Shown here one piece after another: positions 1-14,100 of a stretch of 64,000 nt of DNA. The notes beneath the pieces are model-generated. The model was not told where the DNA came from. It saw only the letters and a program-made list of their open reading frames with translations, and made no database searches. The stretch is from Rhea pennata (taxonomy: Eukaryota > Chordata > Aves > Rheiformes > Rheidae), in assembly GCF_028389875.1 (NCBI RefSeq), contig NC_084665.1:22476001-22540000 (forward strand), given 5' to 3'. Every line of letters starts with the position of its first letter. Position 1 is the stretch's first letter. The position numbers and the translations under genes were made by a program.

Positions 1-1672
1 TTTCTGTTCCATCTCTGAAGTTTCCTGTTGTTTAGAAACCTCCTGGATACAAGGGAGATGAATTATTGATATGCCAACCTTGGGAAGGAAAAGCAAGGCA
101 AGATTAGAAAAAGGGAAGGGACCTTTGTCTGGAGTAAACTGTATAAAAAAGCAGGACATTTGGTTCCCAAGGAGCTGTACACAATAAAGAGAAATCAGAC
201 AGCCGTGGTCCGTGTGGTTTATAAACTAGTAATCATGGGTGATTCAGCGCATACTTCTGGCTTTCTTGTGTGCACGCTGGCGCGGCGGTGTGCGCATGGA
301 GTTGCCCTCTAGTGGCATGCCCGCCAGAGCTGGGGGGCTGCCGCCGGCCCCCGCTCCCGCTGCAGAGCTGCCTGGCCGGGAGCTGGTGCAGGACCTGGTC
401 GCAGGTGCATCTGGGAGCTGTATGTCCCAGTGATTCTTTTGAACAGGCCAGGCCACCACGCTGCCATCTGCACTCTCCAGGGCCCATCTTCAGCTCTTGC
501 ACTCTGAGGAGGAGGAGGAGGATGGGTGAAATCCCCCCTTGGCCTGCTGAAGAGCTGAAACAGCTTCTGAGGTAGGGTCAAGGCACCACCAAAACACCCA
601 GAAGTGGTAAGGAGACAGGCAGGGGCCCAAGCCGCACCGGATTTCTCTGCTGATGGCTTTGGGAGGCACTGGCCCACACTGGTTTCAGCGGGGCTGCAAT
701 GAGCGCTGCACACAGCCTCCGGCACACCTGCATCCATTGGCACAGTCATCTTCCAGCAGTGTCCCAAAGCCCTCAGAGATTTCATTGCTCCCACTGAGTG
801 TCAGAGTATTCACAGAAGCAGAGCGTACTCGAGGTTCCTACTTCTAGTGTGGGTGAGAAGAACAGGCCTAGTGTGTCAAGCTCAGTGAAAAAAAAAATCC
901 ATCTGACCATGCAAAAAAATCACTTAACACAGAGTCAGCCTCAAAAAAAACCCCTTATGACTGAACTTACCCTCCAGCAGGTGCAGCTCTCTAAAGCAAT
1001 ACCACTTTGCCCTCAGCAAGGGCTCCTCGGTTAGGAAACAGGAGCTGAGGAATTCCTCTGCTGTGCTGATGCCTTGTTCTGCAAACACGCTCATTGATTT
1101 GTTTGATTAACCCCATCAGCAGGGACATGGTATTTCTGCAATCTGCAATGCATTTGGCATTATACCGCTGATATCTTCCTACTTCTCTAAAGATGCTTAC
1201 CACTGGCCACTTCCCTTTTAGCTGTGCATGCTAGAGGCAGGCAGGAAGGCTGCAAAAAACACTTGCTCACTCTTCCATGTAATTATGTCCACACAGTTCT
1301 TAGAAAGTAGAGAGTCACGTTCTGAGACTGTAGAGCATGTACCTGTTGCACTGTTGTCTTTTGAAAACCAGGCCTTTGAATTTCTAAAGCAGCCGTAGTG
1401 GCAGCTGCTAAAGTATAGGAACGTAAAGGGTGGACACACCGTGTTGAGCTGCAGCAATGTTATGCTTGCCCTTTCTTGGTTCTGGAAGGCCAAACCAAAA
1501 AATATTTAGATTCAGATATTTACGGCTGATGGTTGTAGCTGGAGAATAACAAAAAGACACTAGTGTTTGCCAGGAGATAGAAACAAGAACTGATCTTTCA
1601 GTTCACTTGCAAAACCAAAAGATAGGAGAGAAGTGGGGTGGAGAGGGAAGGGCTGCATGAAGTGGACCTGAA

Positions 1673-1673
<1 letters not shown>

Positions 1674-1702
<29 letters not shown>
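1674..1702 (+). repeat. (TG)n microsatellite
   Basis: About 14.5 uninterrupted TG units. Confidence 0.98.
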
Positions 1703-1704
<2 letters not shown>

Positions 1705-3892
1705 CTGAAAAGGTGTAGGAAAAATAAGTTTGAGCTGAAGACTATATTTTGGGTTCCTCCCTGAACTTTTAGTGTTATTCTCAGTAGTTTCAATGAAACT
1801 GCAGCAAATGTGACACAAACATTCGGTTTGAATAATGATATTGAAGGTTGCCTTAAAATATCTTTAAAATGTCAACATTTCAGTATTTTCGAACTTGTTT
1901 TTAACTACAGTACATTTCCCTTTTGAGCAGTTTTGTATTCATCTTAAATATGTGTTCACCAGTGGCAAAAAATGTGCCTGAAAATGTTTACTCTGCATTA
2001 TTTTCCAGTAGAAATTCTCTTACAAGAAAATATTACCAAAAATGTCATCCAGCATATAATTTATTTGATTGAATACTGTTTATAAGGTTGGTCAGAAGTC
2101 AGAAAATACCATGACCTCCCTAAGTTTGACAGTTGGCAAAAGTGAATGGAAACCTCCTCCTATGATAGGATAAAAGATGTTTTAGAATAATATTGATATC
2201 CAAGTGTATGAGTAAGATAAGAAACTACTTTGACCAACACAACATCAGGGTAATCAGCACTGCCAGTTTAAAAAATATCAGCTGCTTGTCAAGAGGTTCA
2301 ACATTTTTTTCTAAATTTTCCACTAAGTATTTCTTTTGCTTTTCAATTAAAAATAAGCAGAAGCTGAACTCTGATTCTGAGCTTTTCCCATCATATGAGT
2401 GTTTGACTTAGTAACTTTAATAATTGTCTTTTAGTATAATATCTGTATATATAAATACCTGCATGCATTGCAAGGAGGTCTTAAATCAAATACTTTGCTT
2501 CCAGTTTTTTTCTAATGTGCTAATGTGGTTTGCCATTGTGGATTGCCTTGTGCTACAATCTTCTTTCTCATTTGTTTTCTCTTTATTAAATAGGTTAAAA
2601 AAAACATATAAAGAGATATTTCTTAAAAAGTTTCTCCACCGCAAAGAGCTAAAGTGGTCAGATACTGAGGGTTTGGGCCACAGCTGAGTTTTCTGCAACA
2701 CTACGTGAAGCTTCCAATGTCCATCCCTAGTGAAAGTGTATCTCCTTGCGCCTTGTGGAACACTAAGCCAACAGTGAACATGAATGCCTAGCCATCACGT
2801 AGAAAATTCATCTGTAAGGCTCAAAGAGGGTAAAGACCCCGTGGATCTGTGTCCAGGAACCCAGCTGACTCTTCTGCGCCACCAGCACTGCACCTAGATA
2901 TGATGGGACTGACAAGAGCAGCATTTGTGCTGTTATACCTGAGGTCTGGCACGTTCATCACCTTCCCCACTGGCAGAATTGAGCCTCCTCCTCTTCCCCT
3001 GGCACAGGCTAGGGTGGCTCCTGGCCCCTATTGAGGCCCCCATTTAGCCCCCAAGCAGTGGTGTGCCCCACATTTGCAGCCATGGAATGATGGACCAGAG
3101 AACAGTCACTTTTGATTAAGATAAATTCTGCTGCACAGATCAGCAGACTATCTGCTGTGTCTGTCGTTTACCACATGATTAGTTGTAACAAGCTCTGGAT
3201 GAGCCTGCATGGAGGAGTTGCACTGTTTAATTTGCTGGGCCAGTCAGGCTTGAAGACCACAGAGGAGGCAGCAGAAGCAAAGTGGAGCACACATAGCAAA
3301 TCTCCAAAGATAACGGCCGTTAATTAACTTTGTGTGTTTATTTGGAAGGCGAGTTATGCAAAGGAACAATGTCAGCCTCCTGGAATCTAGTGCGTTTGGT
3401 TTTCCACCTCGTCTTTAAGCAGCAACTTAACACTTTCTTCAGAGTTTTCAAACACATTTTTAGAACTGTCGTCATTTCTGTATTTCCCTTTAAGTCCTGC
3501 CCCCGCTTTTTGGTGCACAATTGGATTCTGACTTATTTCCCTGCTTTGAGGTTGCCATACATTGTGTGGAGCTTTCTAGTCTGTATTTCGCCTGATCCTG
3601 CGGTACAGCTGCTCAAAACTCCATGGCAGCCCTGAGATACTGTCTGAAGAAACTCAGTAGCAGCAGTTAACCGCAAACCATTTCAAACACGTCCAGACCA
3701 GACCATCATGCTGCAGGGATTTGCTGAGTATGTCTTCCAAAGGGCTGGCAGAAACCGAGGGATGCAACAACAGCTCAGAGATTTAGACCCACAGTGAAAT
3801 TCCAACACACAGATACACAAGAAAGAGCAAATAGGTCCATAAGAATCTGGTATGCAGACAACACAGGCAAGCTTATCTCTTGCATTTTATAA

Positions 3893-4015
3893 TGAGAAGG
3901 TGATGGGCCAGATCTCCAAAGGATCTAGGTGTTTTGACATTTAACCATTCAGTGAAATCAGTGGGAGGCCCACAAGGAAATTAGGTGTCTAATTATGCTT
4001 GGAGGTCTGGCCTCT
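3893..4015. repeat. Possible ancient sauropsid repeat fragment
   Basis: Contains phrases such as GGGCCAGATCTCCAAAGGAT and AGTGAAATCAGTGGGAGG that recur, in my recollection, in old dispersed sauropsid repeats. Similar openings occur at 14440-14490 and 15358-15400. Weak similarity, not alignable by eye. Confidence 0.25.
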
Positions 4016-5311
4016 AGAGCTCTGCTTTCCTATGTTGTTTATTTCCACTTCATTTATTGCTGCCCGTGAAGACAGTAGGGCACCCTGCTCTCTGCCCCTC
4101 AGGCATGTGGCTAAGGTCAGTTCATGTACTGAGAATCCAACCTGAGCTCTCCATACACCATCCATTTAAAGCTGTCTATGCACAGCTACATTTGCTTCCC
4201 ATTCACAGAGCTCCTTGGCACTACTTTATTATGCTTTTGGTGTACACACAGGTGTGAGTATGAGAGAGAAGAAAGGGGACAACAAAACAAAGGAAGACTG
4301 CTCAGTAAATGGCTGTGTTATTACAATAGAAAGTGCTGGGCTTCAGCATGAGCTATACTGTGGAAAGAGCTATGAATGCCAGAGGAGTAGTGTGAGACAG
4401 GGCACGCTCACGTCCCTTCTGGCAATGTTGATGGCAGAAGGTGTGCAGCACAACTGTGCACAGTCAGCACAGTCACCCCAGGGTCTGGGGTGTGGACACA
4501 GAGACAGGATGTGGAAAATCTTCCCAGGCAGCTGGAAAAGGCATAAAATTTGAGGAGATGCCAGAAAACATCCTCAACTCCTGGCTGTTTGCACTGAAGA
4601 AGAACAGGGAATGGGCACTACCCAAAGTGAAGTCCCCCCACCACTCCATGAATATAATGTATGTGACAAGTGAAGTGCAGACATCTCCTCTCCCTCTTTA
4701 ATATCATCATCCTTCCCCAGTTACAACCTTTATAATTTAAGTACTCGGTTAACCATTACTTGTTAACCTGACTGGCAGTCTGGTTGCCTCCCAGCTTTTA
4801 CTACATGGCCACTGCTCGGTCTTTACGGTCATAGTGCACTCCACTAGCTGCTCCCTTCATCAGTCTGAACATCTTACCTGTGCCTTGATGGGTGGTGGAC
4901 TTCCCAGGTTGAGCACAAGAGGAAAAGGGTTTTCCCTCAAGGGATAACAACCATTCCTCAGATCTCTTAGTTTTAGAGCACAGACAGGTAAAAAAGGCTG
5001 TCCTCCCTTACAGGTGTAGATAAATCCACCCACACCAGGAAGGAATATGTCTCAGATTGTCGCCAGATTTTTCCCAAGTACTTCGAAATGAGCAAAGTCT
5101 GGCAGTGGAGGCATCTAGATTGAGTGCCGTATGTGGTGCATAGGCACTTGTGATTTTAGAGAGACAGTCAACCTAACAGATGGCTTAGCTGAAAAAGTAT
5201 TTTCTATGGCAGAATTTGTAGCTGAGGCCCATTTCTGATCACGTCATTGGTCTATACAGTTGGATGATTTCCTGCTTGCAGCAGTGGCCAAAAATTGTTC
5301 ATTTCTAAAAA

Positions 5312-5350
5312 AAATGAAAAAAGAAAAAAAAAAAGAAAGGAGAGAGAGAG
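5312..5350 (+). repeat. A-rich / GA low-complexity tract
   Basis: Mixed A runs followed by AGAGAGAGAGA. Confidence 0.85.
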
Positions 5351-5469
5351 ACAATAAATTCACTTCTTGTGAAATAGAGGTCAGTAGAGTTACACCAGGG
5401 AGGAATTTGGACCAAGATACCTGGACTTCGATACTATGTTTTAAATAGTAAAAATATTTTCAGTGGACA

Positions 5470-5945
5470 GGGAACTGTAAGAGGTTTATAAATGCAAAAG
5501 AAAAAAAAAAAAAAGCTGCTGCTCCCCCGCAGCCTCCTAAAAATAGCAAATTACACACCTAATAAATGTATCAGCAGCCCATGAAATTGACAGCCTGAAA
5601 TTGAAGAACAGACCTGTTTTGTTTGGAGAAATAGTCTTTAAGAGTGTGGAGGTGAATTAGAAAAATAGCAACTGACATTAAGAGTGCAAGATTAATTCGA
5701 CTGAGCTTTAATTGAGACAGCCTGAATGAGCCAGAAAGAGAGAGAGAGAGAGGAGAGGATCCCAGCTCTGTCTGGCTCCATAGAAACTCCACCTACCATG
5801 TCCTTTCAGCTGGAGATCAAGTTACAGCATTACATCATCAGAAAAGTGTCCTTTTGGCTGATAATTCCCTGGGAGCCAAACCCTGATGCTCCACGAATGT
5901 TTATGGATGCGGCACATTATGCAAATTAACCCTTTGGTTAATTGG
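5470..5945. promoter_or_regulatory. Candidate conserved noncoding block with octamer and HNF1-like palindrome
   Basis: Dense in TTAATT/AATTA cores (for example near 5550-5570 and 5690-5715). It ends with the octamer ATGCAAAT at 5919-5926, which runs into a perfect inverted repeat AATTAACC-CTTT-GGTTAATT at 5924-5943. Conservation is inferred from motif density only. A GA repeat (5736-5752) interrupts it and a G run (5944-5954) follows. Confidence 0.3.
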
Positions 5946-8360
5946 GGGGGGGGGCCTTCCTGCACACTGGGCTCGGGGAACCCTTTGAAAGGCCACCAAA
6001 ACCACTTTCCAGTGCAGAGCTCCAGGACATGCCAGGGGAGACCTCTGGCACCCCGATGCCTTGCAGAGAAGAGCGGAGCAAGCGACTCTTATAGCTGGGC
6101 TTCCTGCCTCCAGCAGGTCGCTTGGCCACGCGTGGCCTGCCAGGGCCACCACCTACGTCCCTGCACCGAGGAGCAGCTACCACAGCACTGCCCAGGCTCA
6201 GCCTCTGGCCCGCGGATTTCCTACCAGCCAGAGGAGCAAGGCCCCACTGGAGCTGGTGGGGCAGGTAGGAGGGGGGAAAGGATGTTATTTATATTTCAGA
6301 ACAGATCCATGCAAAATACTGAAATCCTGAAGCCTGTAAAAGTATTAAGCAGGCCATCCTGACCATGAGCCTTGCTTGGTTTTCCTGGCTTACACAAGAA
6401 AGTCCTTCTCATAAGCAAGGAATAAGCTCTTCTACAGGCAATATTTCAAAAGCTGTGCTACTACTGAGTAAATAAATGTGTGTAGCAGATACAATAAACA
6501 TTTTCTTCAGTTCTGAAATCAGATCTGCAGATCCCAAATCCCCCTGTGCTGTGCAGACTGTAATTACAGGATATGTTAAATTTTCTTTATAGCCAGCCCT
6601 GATGGTTGTTAAGTGACCACACCGCCCAGTACAGCACCCCTCTCTGGTCTGCTACCATTCGTAATGAAAACCAGATGTTTGTTTAAAGTTAATAATCAAT
6701 ACAGCACTCATCCCAAGTCAAGTAGGGCTAAACATTTGCTTAGAGAAGCCATGTCAGAGCTGTGATAAGCAGAAGTTTGCTACAGCATGCTGCTTCGGAC
6801 CCTGCTGGAGCGTGAGATAAACCATTTGAATTCCACAGAGCAAATGCTGAGAGGGGAGTTTGATCTGAGCCTCCAAGAGTAACTGAAGCAACTAAAATAA
6901 ATGCAACCCCTGACCCCATCCAGAGCAACCTAGAATCTGTACTGAGCACCACAGCCGCGCTCCGAGCCTGCTATTTGTTCCTGGTGAAGCAATGCAGAAA
7001 CACAGCAATGTAACTTCGCTTTGTTCTGACTCCTTGGGGCTGGAAGCACCCCGGGGGGGCAAGCTGCTCTCCCCTGAGCGAGGGCCGAGAAAAGCCATTC
7101 TCCAGCAAGGCAGGATGGACCCCTCTCTCCATGCAGCTAGTACCCAGGGAGGAAGCAAGTCGCCAACTCGGTGCTTCATGCATCATGGGAAGGATCAGGG
7201 TCTTCATGACCTGCAGTGTAACAACTGATCAAGTTAGCACTCTTGGTCATACCAGTAACACAGCTTATCAGATGAAAAACAGTGTACCTTAGGGGACCTC
7301 TTATAAGCATGATATCTGTACAGAATAAGGATAGGTGCAAGGGAAAGAATAGTAGGCAGTTCAAATCCACGGTGCTGAGAAGTGGTGAACACACACTGAT
7401 CAGTTTAAAAGCAACAGGACCTGGTGGAGAAGACGGTGGTCAGCATCTTTGGGGATCATGTTCCACTGAGGCCAAGATAGAATTTTTCTGATCCATCTTT
7501 TTAAATCCCAGATTAGACAGTAAATTGAATAATTTACTGCTGGATTACAGAATGATATAAACAATTGGTAGAGCAAAATTTTCAACACACTGGTCCACAT
7601 GTTTTATCATAGCTGGCAATATTAGAGCCTTCATTTTAGTTGAAGGATCAGGAATCCTGGTGGAAATCTCCAAATGGAGGTAAATTTGGCTGAACTACTG
7701 TATCCTTTTCCTTTGGATCATTCCAAATTGGGTCAGAGCTGTCCTACTCAGTTAAAACATGATTTGAAAAATAATAATGGGAGAATGACATACTGTAGCT
7801 CCCATACTGTTCATTGCTTGCAAACAGCTGAATTACCACCTCCTTTAAGTTTTGTCTGCTGTGGGTATAAATATTTCATAGCAGACTGAATTATTTTCCT
7901 TAGCTGCTCATCACTTAGCAGTATCTCTGCTAGAGGACTTCCAGCATCTAATCCAAGAGCTGAAACAAGCAATGTGATTTAGCTGCACCCTCCTCCTTTC
8001 ACACCTCTACTTCCAACCCTTGCTCAGAAAGGCTGGACCCTCTCATGTAAGTTTAACTGCAGGATCCTCCACACCTTTTTATCTGTATTGCAATACCATG
8101 AGAGAAAGAGTGAATATGAGAGTCCAGAGAGGTAACATTTTGCCCTATGGTGGAAGAAGATAATGCTTCTGATTTAGCCTGTTTCTTTCTGGTGGTCTTT
8201 AACAGTAGTAAACAAAAGTTTGCCTACAGCATAATCCAGTGCCAGAATTTATGTATCAAAACTCTGGTGTAAAATAGACTCAAGGTCAAAATTCTAGGAT
8301 TTTACTAGGAAAACTGACTAATAATATGACAAGAAGAAATGGTGTTGAAATGTATGTGAC

Positions 8361-8442
8361 TCAGAATCATAGAAATTTTAGTTAGAAGGGACCTCTAGAG
8401 GTCATCTAGTCCGACTACTCATTTGAAGCACGACTATTACCA
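8361..8442 (-). mobile_element. CR1-type LINE 3' fragment
   Basis: Short stretch with AATCATAGAA followed by TTAGAAGGGACCTCTAGAGG and TCATCTAGTCCG. This is the reverse complement of the usual CR1 3' tail (…GGACTAGATGA…CCCTTC…TTCTATGATT). It is heavily truncated, like most avian CR1 copies. It is the main repeat evidence for a sauropsid, probably bird, genome. Confidence 0.75.
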
Positions 8443-9068
8443 AAAATGTTTTACTGAGGCTGAATTTCATGACATGAGCTGTGTGTTTGCTTCATCCATA
8501 TTTTTTTCTTTTTCCCTTTTTCATTTTCTCCTTGCAGTCCCTTTTCAAGAACTCTGGCTTTAGTTCTGTGTAATATCTACGCTTTTAACTCCTCTTAATT
8601 CTCATTATTAGACTGAAGAGTTTCCATGGAAATATCTGTGCAAAGAAAGTGGGCAGGCAAAAAAACTTTTTCGGGCTTTTCTAACCTAAATAAAAGGCTT
8701 TTATTCCCTTAGGCAGGACAGCTACTTAGCTGAGATGCTATCTCCACTGTCTCTTGTAATAGGGTTCTCCTGCATATGAACTTCAAGCCCAAGGAGAGAC
8801 AACGGGAGAATTACAATTCATACTGTGCAAGGCTACTTACCAGTTTCACTTTTTATCGTTTAAGGGCAGAAAGGGAAGCAGAGGAAATCAGAAACTCACA
8901 TGCCAGTTCCAGTTCTGTGCAGCACTGAGTTGTTAACTTCCCTTCTTTCTCGGCACAGAAATCCCCAAGTTAAAGTACTCATTTAGAGTTACCCAGAAAA
9001 GCTGAAGATAGATTTGGATCCTGTTGAAAGACACTGTTTTGTAGCAAGCCAGAACCAACCCTCTTGGC

Positions 9069-9097
9069 TTTTTTTGAAAAAAAAAAAAAAAAAAAAC
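9069..9097 (+). repeat. Poly(A) tract
   Basis: Long A run after a T-rich stretch (TTTTTTGAAAA…). Could be the decayed tail of an old retroposed copy, but no body was recognised. Confidence 0.9.
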
Positions 9098-11088
9098 TCT
9101 GTTCCACTTAAAACAGGTTCAGTAAATGATCTGTGACCAAAAACAAAACCAAGTACTAAAAGCTGGATAAAACTGCCTATCTCACCTCCAAATTAAATGA
9201 ATCTGACCTGCACACCATGCACACCAAAGCATTCCTAGAGCTCTGTGGATTATGAAAATATCAAAAAGCCATTCTATCAAAAACCAGTCTATTTGAAAGC
9301 ATATTAACGGTGAGTTTTATTGAAGAAGATTCATCTACATTCCTTAATCATACCAAGTCTACTGAGTTACCATATCCACTTAACATACTGCATCATCTCT
9401 TTCCCAGTATGAAAAAACTCAGAACATAGCTGTGGGTGATGCTAAAAGATACAAGCCTTTTTAAAGCAGTGGATTGAACTTGCATGGTTAAGTTGTGCCC
9501 TATCTTTGGTCTACAAGGCTAGCAGAAGACTTTCAGCTTCCCTATAACTTCATGGGCACCTCAGTTTCCCCTGGGCATGTTTCCTTCTGTTGAACCTGTC
9601 ATCAGTACAGCCATCTGCATCTCCAGTCCAACAAACAGCCTGGTACCTGGACCATGTCTGCATGCAAGGCCGCCTCTCCAGCGGGGCAGCTGTGATGGTG
9701 CAGGACATGACCAGCCCCAGTGAGCTCACAGCCAGAAGGCAGCAGCGCTCCTGCACAGGCCTATGGCTCTCTGGGCGCGCTGAAGGGGCCTGAGGGTCAG
9801 GCAGAAGCCCTGCATGGTCTCTCTTGGAGCATGGAGATGAACCCCTCCCCCCCCCCCCAGCCTTCCCCATGGGCTTTCTAATTTGTGGTCCCTTTGGAAA
9901 ATGCCTCTCTGTTAAACACATCAGCACTGGCTGGGCTAGGGAGAAAGAGACCTCTGCACTGGCACTGCCCTTGCTGTCATCCCCAGGGCACTGGGGTGAG
10001 GGGCTAGGTAGGAAGATAATGTCCCAGAATGGCTGGCACAAGTCAGTGTCCTCAGGGCTAATTCACCTGGGCAGAGGTGCCCTCTCCCTCAGCAAGTGTC
10101 TGTGCTGCTCCTGGGCTTGAGCATCTCTTAGCAGTGGTGCTGCTCTGGGTGCAACAACCAAACTGCCAGAGTGGCAGGACTTGGACGCCCGTCCCTCTCC
10201 TCAGCCTTTCCTATTAGCTAAGTTAGATAGCTCCCGGCTCAGCTGCTGGCCCTCCCCAACTTTCACCACATGTTGCATACAGATGCCTGAAGGCTGGGCT
10301 TTGCGATGCCTGGCTCCCAAGCCTCGCTGCAAGCAGCCAAGTCAGTCACACCACAATGCTTTCAAAATAGCAGCCCACTGTCAGCCCTTGTACCAATAAA
10401 CACCTTTCCCTGGGACAAAAGGTCTCTGATCTGGATGTTACTGAGACCTCGATGGGCTCTGTATCCACCTCTCTCAGAAACAGGCATAAGATTAGAATGG
10501 CCAGTGATGTGACTGGATCCAGCAGTTCTTGTGTATTGTCATCTAAAATCTTTTTTCACTGGAAGAGATACTGCTTTTATTTTTTTTCCTTTTTTTCTTT
10601 TTTTCACAGCTTTACAAGTAATCTTATTCGTCACTCTCTGCTGTCTTGGCATCTTCCAAGCTAAATCTGACACTGAGGAATAGGCCTTCTTTTTTAGAAT
10701 AATAAATGGAAATACATTTTTGCTGCAGCCTTCCAGTCCACACAGGCGACACTGTCAAAATGCTCTGAACTTTTTTTGGAAACAGCAGATGACTACAGCT
10801 GGTTAGCACAATTATAGCTGTTGTGTAATGCTTGGATCCTCCGTTGTTTCATTCATTCTCTTCATCAAATTCTGCGTTATGCTCAGGGAGAAGATCTGCC
10901 TGATGGTAAAGTTACGTTTTTTCCTATGCCACTGTTATTTTTCATAGTTAAAGGGACACTGGCAAGTGACAAATCACTTCTTTATGTCATTTCAAAAGCT
11001 GTTTACCCTGTAATTTACAGTATCCTCTTAGAAGCCGTAAGAATGGAGATCTTGAGCAATCTGGCATTTCCTCACTGTGGCACATTAA

Positions 11089-11089
11089 T

Positions 11090-11121
<32 letters not shown>

Positions 11122-11126
11122 TTTTT
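11089..11126 (+). repeat. Poly(T) tract
   Basis: T run of about 38 bases broken by one C. It creates the poly-Phe segment of a spurious 205-codon frame here. Confidence 0.95.
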
Positions 11127-14100
11127 GCATTGAGCAGGAGGAAACTCGGACACTTTCTTCTTAGAGTGGGTCACAGCAGACTCAAGGACAGAGAAGCTGC
11201 TGATTTTATGGCACTAGTGGAGATGGCTGAGTGCGGTCTAAAAGCTATCCCCATTCTGCTGGCAGGCAGCAAGCAGCGCTCGCTTGCTGAGGCCACCATC
11301 ATGCTGATTTTTCTGCTGAAACACCCAAAGAGCCCCTCTCTTCCAGTGCTTATGGGCAGAATTGGAAAGGTTTCCAGAGGTGAATCCCACCGCATTGCCA
11401 CCCTGACGTGGCTACATAACATATGTTCACATCCCTGAGCCAGCTGGCACAAAACCAGCCAGCAGCTCCAATATGATGCAAGGAGTCTGAGTTCAAGTGG
11501 GAGCTGGAGGGCTTGAAATGGGGCATTTGGGCTGGAGAGGGAAGGCTGGGGCAGGTCACCATCCCTCAGAAGGGATGGCCAGGGGAGACAAGAGGGCCCA
11601 CCAGAGGTGTTGCTGTGGGGCATAGGGGTGCACCAGGCAGACCAGGCTTGGCACCAAGCAGCTTACAGGCCCTGGACACCATTTCCAGAGAGCTGGCAGC
11701 TGGGAGTTTTGAGGGAAAAGAAGAGCCTGTCTTAGCAACTTGTCCTCCATCATGCTCACCTGCCTCAGCACCCTCCTCTCGCCTGGCCCCCCAGCTGCAG
11801 TCCTGGGCCTTGGGGAGGAACACCTGAACTCGCCCCAGAGGCTAATGTCAGCAGCTGGCAGTGCATGGGGCTGTCTCACAATGTCCCAGGATTTCCACGG
11901 TTGGTCTGGCTCTTTACCAGCTCTTTCTTCAGCTGGACAACCTTTGAAAATCTTTAGTAAAGGGAATAACCTTCCAGGAGCCCCCCCCCCCGGGAGCCTG
12001 AGAAGACATTTCTGCAGTGCAGTATAGGGCATCCTACTAGTCCTGAGCTGCACCTCCCAGCAACCGGTGGTGCACTGTTGTCCTCAGGGATCTTCTCTTG
12101 GCAGTATCCTTCAAAGAGCATGGTGAGGGAAAAGGTACAAAAATCTGACCTCTCCTCCCTCCTTGTCTGTGATTGTATCAGGCCATGGTATTGAGTATTT
12201 ATTCCTGCACATATCCTTATTTATAGTATGTAATATACATATATTATATTATATATGTATAGGATCATAGTAAGAAAATGGTGGCTGATGCCAATGCAGT
12301 CTTTCCTTTAGCATTTCCTCCTAGTGAATGTTATTTTTTTATTGAAATGTTTCTGTAAAAGCATTGCTGTAATTGAAATTTCTGGATTTTTTTCAATGCA
12401 GAAAGTCAAATCGTGCTTGGGTTTCAAAAACAAAATCTTTTTTGTGTTGTTGTTTTCAATATGTATTTTCTGGGAATTTTGAGGAATATTGACTTTTTGT
12501 GTTTCATGCTTTTCATTGAAAAAGTGAAGAAATGTATGAAAAATCATACATTTCTAAAATTACTTTAATATTGACTAATAACAAAGATAAGTAATAAGCA
12601 AGTGAGGGGATGGAGCTGCAGGAAGAAAAGAGGAAGGAATATAATTTACAGATTCTGCTCCTTGTTTTTTCTTCCTCTTTTTTGTTTTCATGTATTAAAA
12701 ATAAACAAATGAACCAAAAATAAGATAGAAATATGTTTCTGTAGCTCCCCTCTGTGTGATTTTATGTTTCTTTTCTTTTTTTTCTTGCCATTGTGTAACT
12801 TGTAAGATTGAAGACTTAAAATTAATTTGGTAATTAAATTAGTAAGAAAACAGCAGAATTTCATTAGCATGGGACAGAAAGCGACAGAGTTTTCGCACAC
12901 CTCAGGGGTAGGGAGAAGCATAGTGCCACTGAGCATAAGGCCTATCATGTCAGGGGTCCCATGAGCAACCAATCAGCCCCCCAGATCCAGGCTATACCTT
13001 GGTGCACTGCATGAAGCAGTTGTCCTGCTCAGTGAGAAATAGTCACCAGCAGCATTCCTGAGTTCCATTGTAATAAAGATTATTTATGCACCATGACTGC
13101 TAAGTGCTACTAAACACAAAAACAAATGACACTATAGTCTCAGACCACTAAATTTGTCTCTTTGCTGTACATATCCTTTGCTTTCCCTTTGGCTGCCTTT
13201 TTGTTAGCTGTAAATTGCATAATTCATTCTGTTGGTTGTTTTATAGTGTTGTGGTGAAAATCAGATTTATCATCATTAAATATTGTTATCACTGTTTACA
13301 CAATGACGCAAACTGTCTGAAATGTGTCTCAGACTCAACACTGACATCTAACCTCAGAAGAAGATGGGACTCTCCAGACCAACCCCCAGCCTACAAGCCA
13401 AGCAATTGGGCTGGAATCAGAGAAAACTATTGTAATCTTTAAAGTTGGGATAGAGTCATTTTAGGTTTAATTAATATTAAAAGGCAAAGGTACAATGCAT
13501 AGTTTGTCAAGAAATGCTCCGTTTAGGGCTTTTCACATTAGCGGTTCACATGGACCATTTCTTTCCCTCAAAACACAGAGAAACTGAAAGTATTGTAGAA
13601 AGCAGGATTGTGCACAATGAGGTGACAGAAAGATCAATTTCTCCTGTGCTTCCTGTCCTCTTCTAAGTCTCCCTGCGATTATAAACTAGAGGCCTTTTCA
13701 TTTTCTTGGTTATTTCATAGGCCTGTATGCTGGTGACCTGCTCTCTGTACTCCAAGGGCTTGCCAACCCCTAAATTCAAGATCCTAGAAAACTGTTGGTG
13801 AGGCCATACGTTGGTAACTCCCAAAACAGAGATCATGAGGCATTACAGTGGCGGGACTCTGGCTTCATTTGTAGGTCAGGAAACACAAGTTGTTCCCCCT
13901 GAAATTCACTTCATGTCTCACTGGGCCTTGGTGACCCAAGGGACATTTGGATAAGCCTGGCTCAAGCCACACCAAGGATTAGCAGGTCTCAAGGAAACCC
14001 GCAAAGCGCTGAACCGACAATCTCTCAGGACTGTCTCTGCTTTTGCTAGTTCATAATAATGTCATCATGACAGATTAAGATGTTGCAACTTGGCAAAGAA

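Larger units (their letters stand above)
1..5469. other. Intergenic, no gene seen
   Basis: Ordinary AT-rich noncoding DNA. The reading frames present are short and unlike any protein I know. Apart from the (TG)n array, an A-rich tract and one possible repeat fragment I see nothing specific. The short GC-richer patch at 260-560 looks like background. Confidence 0.7.

Noticed and set aside
9550-10041. 163-codon minus-strand frame in a GC patch
   Set aside because: No recognised motif, competing plus-strand frames, no splice context.
10821-11438. 205-codon plus-strand frame
   Set aside because: Contains a poly-Phe run from a poly(T) tract and no conserved domain; chance opening.
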